From assembly GCF_008711285.1 (NCBI RefSeq), contig NZ_VXDC01000003.1, positions 186,001 to 250,000 of the forward strand: 64,000 bases of DNA. Reading direction: 5' to 3'. The stretch comes from Roseibium aquae (GTDB lineage Bacteria; Pseudomonadota; Alphaproteobacteria; Rhizobiales; Stappiaceae). Positions within the stretch are counted from its first letter, which is position 1. Every line of letters starts with the position of its first letter. The translations under genes were made by a program, and so were the position numbers. This document shows, piece by piece, positions 59,032 to 64,000 of the stretch. Under the pieces are notes generated by a model, which ran no database searches, had not been told where the DNA came from, and saw only the letters and a program-made list of their open reading frames with translations.

Positions 59032-59184
59032 ATGTTTGATGTCTATGCCCACAGCTTTCTCGAAGCGACCCGTTTCACCGCCAACACCCGGCCGGATCCG
59101 AAGACCCAGACACATCTGCTTCGGACCGCGCGAAGGCATCCCGAAAAATCAGACCGCTGGCTGCGCGGACACCATCTGATCTGA
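59032..59184 (+). CDS. Possible 50-aa leader ORF
   Basis: A short frame starting MFDVYAHSFLEATRF and ending in SDRWLRGHHLI, about 50 residues, basic and rich in Arg/His. AAAGGA lies about 10 nt before the ATG. An intrinsic terminator lies about 70 nt after its stop, which suggests a real short transcript from this 395-nt gap. The exact frame near 59,040 should be re-read. It may be a leader peptide, a small protein, or an untranslated small RNA. No family recognised. Confidence 0.35.
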   Translation: MFDVYAHSFLEATRFTANTRPDPKTQTHLLRTARRHPEKSDRWLRGHHLI

Positions 59185-59254
59185 CCTATCTGACCCGAGA
59201 GACTGACAAGCGGCGAATAATCGTCTAAGTCACGGTGCGATGTATGTCTGATCC

Positions 59255-59281
59255 GGGCCCGGTTTCCCGCCGGGCCCTTTC
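59255..59281 (+). terminator. Intrinsic terminator upstream of the dehydrogenase gene
   Basis: GGGCCCGG (59255-59262) pairs perfectly with CCGGGCCC (59270-59277) around a 7-nt loop, followed by TTTC. It is only about 25 nt before the next start, so it either ends a short upstream transcript or acts as an attenuator. Confidence 0.75.
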
Positions 59282-59307
59282 ATGTGTTTGCGGAGGACTT
59301 TCACGAC

Positions 59308-60189
59308 ATGGCAAAGATTGCATTCATCGGTCTCGGCGTCATGGGCTACCCGATGGCCGGCCACCTGAAGACGAAAGGCGGCCACGAGGTCACCGTCTAC
59401 AACCGCACTTTTGAAAAAGCCGAAAAATGGGTCGCCGAGTTCGGCGGCACCGCCGCGAAAACACCGCGCGAGGCCGCCGACGGCGCGGAGTTCGTGTTTT
59501 GCTGCGTCGGAAATGACAACGACCTGCGGGAGGTCACCATTGGCGAGGATGGCGCTTTTCACAGCATGAAGTCGGGCTCCATCTTCATCGACAACACCAC
59601 GGCCTCCGCCGAGGTGGCACGCGAGCTTCATGCCCAGGCCGCAGAAAAGGGCTGCGGGTTCATCGACGCACCGGTGTCGGGCGGACAAGCGGGCGCGGAA
59701 AACGGGATGCTGACCGTCATGTGCGGCGGCGAGGAGGCCGTTTTCGAAAAGGCCAAACCTGTGATCGGGAACTTTGCCAAGTTCGCCGGGCTGATGGGGC
59801 CGAGCGGCGCCGGGCAGCTGACCAAGATGGTCAACCAGATCTGTATTGCCGGCCTTGTCCAGGGTCTGTCCGAGGCAATCCACTTCGCCAAGAAGGCGGA
59901 TCTCGACGTGCCGACGGTGATTTCGGCCATCCGTGGCGGGGCGGCGCAATCCTGGCAGATGGAAAACCGCTGGGAGACGATGAAGGACGGCAAGTTCGAT
60001 TTCGGCTTCGCCGTGGACTGGATGCGCAAGGATCTGGGCATATGCCTCAAGACCGCCAATGAGACCGGCGCCCGCCTGCCTGTCACGGCCCTTGTCGATC
60101 AGTTCTATGCGGAAGTCCAGGCCATGGGCGGTCAGCGCTGGGACACGTCAAGCCTGATCGCCCGGCTCGAAAACGCGGAAAAGAAATAG
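59308..60189 (+). CDS. NAD(P)-dependent 3-hydroxyisobutyrate dehydrogenase-family oxidoreductase
   Basis: A 293-residue beta-hydroxyacid dehydrogenase. The dinucleotide motif is IAFIGLGVMGYPMAGHLKT at 4-22. FIDAPVSGGQAGAENGMLTV is the substrate loop, and the catalytic Lys is in GAGQLTKMVNQICIAG near 171. The family includes 3-hydroxyisobutyrate dehydrogenase and tartronate semialdehyde reductase; sequence alone does not choose. ATG at 59308 has GGAGGA about 10 nt upstream; a GTG at 59284 is also in frame. It is divergent from the LysR gene. Confidence 0.87.
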   Translation: MAKIAFIGLGVMGYPMAGHLKTKGGHEVTVYNRTFEKAEKWVAEFGGTAAKTPREAADGAEFVFCCVGNDNDLREVTIGEDGAFHSMKSGSIFIDNTTASAEVARELHAQAAEKGCGFIDAPVSGGQAGAENGMLTVMCGGEEAVFEKAKPVIGNFAKFAGLMGPSGAGQLTKMVNQICIAGLVQGLSEAIHFAKKADLDVPTVISAIRGGAAQSWQMENRWETMKDGKFDFGFAVDWMRKDLGICLKTANETGARLPVTALVDQFYAEVQAMGGQRWDTSSLIARLENAEKK

Positions 60190-60304
60190 AACCTGCTGCG
60201 GCGAATTGAGAACGGTTCCGGGCCCGGTCCGGGACCGGACGCTGCGCGGAGGAGACCGGTCAAACATTCCTGGATCGGGGATGACCCCGTCCGCGCCCGT
60301 CCGG

Positions 60305-61543
60305 CTATCCGGCCACGGCCAGGCGTGTCCCTCCGGTCAAGCCGCGCTGCAGGCTTTGCGCGTACCAGTCGACAAACTGCACGACGCCGCTTTCCTGCAA
60401 CTCAGAGTATGGCCCCGGTTCATAGGCGGGCGATAGGATTCCGCGCTGGTTTTCCTCCACGATCCGGCGGTCCTCATCATTGGTGTGCAGCCAGACTTCT
60501 GTGAGCCGGTTCAAGTCGTAGTCCTCGCCCTCCCGGGCGTCCTGGTGGACCAGCCAGGTGGTGGTGACTTGCGTTTCCATCGGCGAGATCGGCAGCACCC
60601 GGAACAGCAATGCCTGATCCGCCAGAAAATGGTTCCAGGTGTTGGGATAGTGGAAGAACAGACAGGTGCCGGCATCTTCCATCGGGATCTTGCCGATGCG
60701 TTTCGAGACCGCGGCCTTGCCGTCCATCGTGTAGCTGACCGCCTTGCCAAGGAAGGGGATGCGCACGAAGCGCCACTGCTCGGCCGGATCGATCACATAG
60801 GCGGAGGGCAGCCCTGCCGCCTCGCACTTCTCAATATGCATCCGGCCCTCGGGAGCCGAGTCGCTTGCCGAACTGCCGACCAGACGCGGATTGTCGGGAA
60901 AGGTCCGGCAGAGCGAAGGATGCGAGCCCGAGCAGTGGTAGCACTCGCGGTTGTTTTCCAGCACCAGCTTCCAGTTCGCCTTTTCGACGATGGTGCTTTG
61001 ATGGGCAACCTTGGTGTTCTCCAGCCCATGCGGCCCCACATAGCGCGCCGCCATATGCGCGAAGGCATCGAACGGCGGCGCAACCTCCGCCAGCGAAATG
61101 AACACCAGCCCGGCGGCGGACCGGCAATGGACCGGCTTGAGCGGAAACGCGGACGGATCGAAATCCGCCCCCATGTCGCGCGCATACAGCAGCCGTCCGT
61201 CCAGTTCATAGGTCCATTGGTGATAGGGACAGACGAGCTTGGGGGCAGAGCCCTTGGCCGCAGAGCAAATCCGGCTGCCCCGATGGCGGCAGGAATTGTG
61301 AAAGGCGCGGATCTGCCCATCCGCACCACGAACCACGATGACCGGCGCCTCGCCGATCTCCAGCGTGATGTAGGCCCCGCTTTTCGGCAGCTCGGCGGAC
61401 GCGCAGGCAAAGATCCAGTCCTTGAAGAAGATCTGCTCCAGATCCGCGGCATAGACGCCGGGATCGACATAGAACGCGCGCGGCAACGAGTACCCCGGGC
61501 GGCGGCGCAAGAGGGCGGACAGGACCTCGGCATGGGACAACAT
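60305..61543 (-). CDS. Rieske non-heme iron oxygenase alpha subunit (GbcA-like)
   Basis: A 412-residue ring-hydroxylating-type oxygenase. The Rieske centre is CRHRGSRICSA then CPYHQWTYELDG (Cys-x-His ... Cys-x2-His) at about 85-110. The mononuclear iron site includes NNRECYHCSGSHPSL with two His, and a C-terminal Asp. In the GbcA/stachydrine-demethylase branch these oxygenases remove N-methyl groups from quaternary amines as formaldehyde. A reductase (GbcB-like) gene is not in the window. It follows the DgcA-like gene by 35 nt on the same strand, supporting an amine-demethylation role. Substrate: glycine betaine, proline betaine or carnitine; not decidable here. Confidence 0.85.
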   Translation of the reverse strand: MLSHAEVLSALLRRRPGYSLPRAFYVDPGVYAADLEQIFFKDWIFACASAELPKSGAYITLEIGEAPVIVVRGADGQIRAFHNSCRHRGSRICSAAKGSAPKLVCPYHQWTYELDGRLLYARDMGADFDPSAFPLKPVHCRSAAGLVFISLAEVAPPFDAFAHMAARYVGPHGLENTKVAHQSTIVEKANWKLVLENNRECYHCSGSHPSLCRTFPDNPRLVGSSASDSAPEGRMHIEKCEAAGLPSAYVIDPAEQWRFVRIPFLGKAVSYTMDGKAAVSKRIGKIPMEDAGTCLFFHYPNTWNHFLADQALLFRVLPISPMETQVTTTWLVHQDAREGEDYDLNRLTEVWLHTNDEDRRIVEENQRGILSPAYEPGPYSELQESGVVQFVDWYAQSLQRGLTGGTRLAVAG

Positions 61544-61578
61544 GGCAGTGCTCTCCTTGGGGGCTCGGGCCGGAGCCC

Positions 61579-63621
61579 TCAGATATCCTTCATCAACCGC
61601 AGGGCGTCATAGATCGCCGCGTGCGTGTTGCGGGCGGAAACGGCATCGCCGATCCGGAAAAGCTGGAAAGCGCCATCCGGGTTGCTCACGATGGTCTGGG
61701 GCCGGCCGTCCAGCAAGGCGTCCTGATCGACCGCCCCGCCATTGCGCGACCGGGGACGCAGGTCAAAATAAAGGTCGTCAAGCGGAATGGTGCCGTGATT
61801 GACGACGATCTGGTCGAACTCGCGGGTCTCGCGATGCGCGGAGTAATCCGTGCCGATCTGCGCGCTGAGCAAGTTGCCGGATCTGGCCACCGCCTTCAGC
61901 CGGTAGGTGACGGTGAACGTCACATCCTTGTCCTGAAGCGCGCGCATGTAGGGCACAAGGTTCATGGCCATGACATCGGGGGCGAAGGACCGGTCGGGTG
62001 TCATGATTTCCACATGAGCGCCGGACGCGGCAATGACCTCGGCCGCCTGAAGCGCGGCATGATCGCCCGCATCGTCATAGACCAGCACCCGGCGGCCCGG
62101 CTTCACGTCGCCGGAAATGATGTCCCAGGAGGACACGACAAGCTCGTTGCCTGCCTCCAGAACCTCTGTATCCGGCAGGCCGCCGGTCGCGATAATCACG
62201 ACATCGGGCGACAGCGCCTCCACGTCCTCGGCTTCGGCAAAGGTGTTGAAGCGGAATTCCACATCGCGCGCCGCGCATTGGTCCATGCGCCAGTCGATGA
62301 TCGAGATCATTTCCCGCCGACGCGGCGACAATGCCGTCAGCCGGATCTGTCCGCCGGGATCGGGGGCCGCCTCGAACACGGTCACCTTGTGCCCGCGTTC
62401 GGCCGCCACGCGCGCGGCCTCGAGTCCGCCGGGACCCGCGCCGACGATCGCGATTTTTTTTCGGGCGCTTTCGGGGGCCGGCCCGATCTCATGCGGCATG
62501 GACAACTCGCGTCCCGTGGCCGCATTGTGAATGCACAGCGCCTCGCCGCCCTGATAGATCCGGTCGAGGCAGTAGGTCGCCCCCACGCACGGGCGGATGT
62601 CGTGCTCCCGCCCCTCCAGGATTTTCTTCACGATCAGCGGATCCGCCATATGCGCCCGGGTCATCCCGACCATGTCGAGAATGCCCTCGGCAATCGCGTG
62701 CCGGGCGGTTGCCACATCCGGGATCCGGGCAGCATGGAACGTCGGCAGACCGGTCTCCCGCCGGATTGTGCCCGCGAAGTCAAGATGCGGCGCGCTCTTC
62801 ATACCCTGAACCGGAATGACATCTGTCAGGCCGGGATCGGTATCGATATGACCACGGATCACGTTGAGAAAATCGATCTTGCCTGTTGCCTTTAGGCGGC
62901 GGGAGATCTCAATCCCCTGCTCCACAGAAATACCTCCCGGCGCCACCTCGTCCGCGGTGTAGCGAATGCCGACGATGAAATCCGGGCCCACCCTATCGCG
63001 AACGGCGTCAATCACTTCCATCGAAAACCGCAGGCGGTTGTCGAGCGATCCGCCATAGGGCGCATCGAGCTGGTTTGTGCGCTCCGACCAGAACTGGTCC
63101 ATCAAGTGGCCGTAGGCCTGAAGCTCGACCCCGTCGAGGCCCGCCGCCTTCATCCGCTCGGCAGCGTCCGCGTAGTCGGTGATGATCCGGGCGATCTCCC
63201 AGTCCTCGAGCTTTTTCGGAAAGGCGCGGTGGGCCGCCTCCCGTTCGTGACCCGGCGCGACACATGGCAACCAGTCACCCTTGTTCCAATGGGTCCGGCG
63301 GCCCAGATGGGTGAGTTGGATCATCACCGCGCAACCGTGTGCGTGGCAGGCGTCCGCGAGCCTCGCCATCCACGGCACCACCTCGTCCTTGTAGGCCAGA
63401 ATGTTGTTGAAGACGGGCGGACTGGTGCGCGAGACGGCGGCGGATCCGGCGGTCATGGTCAGCGCGATGCCCGCCCGCGCCCGCGCCTCGTGATAGGCGC
63501 GGTACCGGTCCTTCGGCATCCCGTCTTCCGGATAGGCCGGCTCGTGGCTCGTGGTCATGATCCGGTTCTTCAGGGTCAGATGCTTGAGCTGGTAAGGCTG
63601 AAGCAACGGGTCCTTCGACAT
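61579..63621 (-). CDS. DgcA/StcD-like FMN/FAD N-methyl-amine demethylase
   Basis: A 680-residue enzyme of the trimethylamine-dehydrogenase / 2,4-dienoyl-CoA-reductase type. The N-terminal TIM barrel binds FMN (LKHLTLKNRIMTTSHEPAY, VELQAYGHLMDQFWS, NRLRFSMEVIDAVRDRVG). The linker cluster site is CVGATYCLDRIYQGGEALC: three of the four Cys of trimethylamine dehydrogenase are kept and the second is Ala. The C-terminal half has a dinucleotide fold (IAIVGAGPGGLEAARVAAER). Characterised relatives demethylate dimethylglycine (DgcA) or N-methylproline (StcD). ATG at 63621 has GGAGAGG upstream. It is first in an operon with the Rieske gene and divergent from a TetR gene. Confidence 0.87.
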   Translation of the reverse strand: MSKDPLLQPYQLKHLTLKNRIMTTSHEPAYPEDGMPKDRYRAYHEARARAGIALTMTAGSAAVSRTSPPVFNNILAYKDEVVPWMARLADACHAHGCAVMIQLTHLGRRTHWNKGDWLPCVAPGHEREAAHRAFPKKLEDWEIARIITDYADAAERMKAAGLDGVELQAYGHLMDQFWSERTNQLDAPYGGSLDNRLRFSMEVIDAVRDRVGPDFIVGIRYTADEVAPGGISVEQGIEISRRLKATGKIDFLNVIRGHIDTDPGLTDVIPVQGMKSAPHLDFAGTIRRETGLPTFHAARIPDVATARHAIAEGILDMVGMTRAHMADPLIVKKILEGREHDIRPCVGATYCLDRIYQGGEALCIHNAATGRELSMPHEIGPAPESARKKIAIVGAGPGGLEAARVAAERGHKVTVFEAAPDPGGQIRLTALSPRRREMISIIDWRMDQCAARDVEFRFNTFAEAEDVEALSPDVVIIATGGLPDTEVLEAGNELVVSSWDIISGDVKPGRRVLVYDDAGDHAALQAAEVIAASGAHVEIMTPDRSFAPDVMAMNLVPYMRALQDKDVTFTVTYRLKAVARSGNLLSAQIGTDYSAHRETREFDQIVVNHGTIPLDDLYFDLRPRSRNGGAVDQDALLDGRPQTIVSNPDGAFQLFRIGDAVSARNTHAAIYDALRLMKDI

Positions 63622-63724
63622 CGGCAATCCTCTCCAGATGGGCACGGCCAGACATGCGGGTGCCGCCGCCAAGTCGGGCAAGGCGCCAAGTCTAGCCATC
63701 GCGGATCTGGGTTGAAAATGCGAG

Positions 63725-63746
63725 AAAACGACATTCATGTCGCTTT
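63725..63746. promoter_or_regulatory. Candidate TetR operator between the demethylase and tetR genes
   Basis: CGACAT-TC-ATGTCG is a perfect 6+2+6 palindrome at 63729-63742; allowing one mismatch the arms extend with AAA/TTT. It lies in the 184-nt divergent region, where a TetR protein would control both its own gene and the demethylase operon. Confidence 0.5.
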
Positions 63747-63805
63747 TAAAAACACAGGTGTCAATTTTCCTTGCCGGTTCGGATTTCAATTGCTAGGCAC
63801 CGGCC

Positions 63806-64000
63806 ATGGGTAGACATCTGATCGAAAAGACTTCGGGATGGCGGGGCAGCCGGGAGATCTGGATCCAGGCGGCCTATGAAGCGCTGATCGAGGCCGGAAT
63901 CGATGCGGTGAAAGTCATGCCGCTTGCCGACCGGCTGGGCCTGTCCCGGACCAGTTTTTACGGTCATTTCTCAGACCGGGCCGAACTTCTGGATGGGCTC
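63806..64000 (+). CDS. TetR/AcrR-family regulator, 3' truncated by the window
   Basis: First 65 residues of a TetR regulator: the DNA-binding helices are complete (REIWIQAAYEALIEAGIDAV, MPLADRLGLSRTSFYGHF, SDRAELLDGL). The reading frame runs off the right edge, so the ligand domain is missing. It is divergent from the DgcA-like/Rieske operon and has a palindrome in between, so it likely represses or senses substrate for that operon. Confidence 0.82.
   Translation, partial: MGRHLIEKTSGWRGSREIWIQAAYEALIEAGIDAVKVMPLADRLGLSRTSFYGHFSDRAELLDGL

Overview
The window is GC-rich, densely coded DNA from an alphaproteobacterium. Gene content points to a marine Rhodobacterales/Roseobacter or Stappia/Labrenzia-like organism: a DmdA-like demethylase, non-pyrrolysine MttB, glycine-betaine type demethylases, an FDH3-type formate dehydrogenase cluster and a PruR-DcpA pair as known from Agrobacterium. 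No tRNA, rRNA, CRISPR array, insertion sequence or prophage was seen. The species assignment is inference only.

Layout. 0-16 kb: methyl-group metabolism. There is a corrinoid-activating ASKHA protein (cut by the left edge), a DmdA-like GcvT-family demethylase, a homocysteine S-methyltransferase, a dimethylglycine/sarcosine dehydrogenase-like FAD enzyme and an MttB-family corrinoid methyltransferase. Between them lie an MFS transporter, a DUF1499 protein, an SH3b repeat protein, an EF-hand protein and a two-component system. 16-27.5 kb: housekeeping and signalling (GDPD, YceI-cytochrome b561-YceI, class I fumarase, PruR-DcpA, EamA exporter, L,D-transpeptidase, DUF971, photolyase). 27.7-32.6 kb: moaA, a small membrane protein, DUF3305/DUF3306 and a large multi-cluster ferredoxin. 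32.7-35 kb: two drug/metabolite transporters. 35-45.3 kb: a long minus-strand formate dehydrogenase operon (TorD-like chaperone, TAT microprotein, fdhA, fdhB, lipoprotein, fdhC, a WD40-cytochrome c fusion and a 44-aa membrane protein). It is followed by four poorly known genes (DUF6494, DUF4444, DUF6505, DUF6352). 45.8-53.3 kb: Mrp ATPase, small membrane protein, SDR, GNAT, BLUF photoreceptor and the fdhD-mobA-mobB-moeA operon. 53.4-64 kb: GST, a polar amino-acid ABC transporter without its ATPase, a Cys/Met-type PLP enzyme, LysR, a 3-hydroxyisobutyrate-dehydrogenase family enzyme, a Rieske monooxygenase, a DgcA/StcD-like demethylase and a TetR regulator cut by the right edge.

How the parts may work together (inference). 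MttB, the DmdA-like enzyme, Bmt, the DMGDH-like enzyme, the Rieske enzyme and the DgcA-like enzyme all remove methyl groups from quaternary ammonium or sulfonium compounds. The carbon ends up on tetrahydrofolate or as formaldehyde and then formate. The periplasm-facing, Mo-bisMGD, cysteine-type formate dehydrogenase would oxidise that formate. MoaA, MobA, MobB, MoeA and FdhD supply and sulfurate its cofactor. The least understood part is the FDH accessory set: the propeller-cytochrome fusion, the 44-aa membrane protein, the DUF6494-DUF4444-DUF6505-DUF6352 operon and the ferredoxin/DUF3305/DUF3306 locus.
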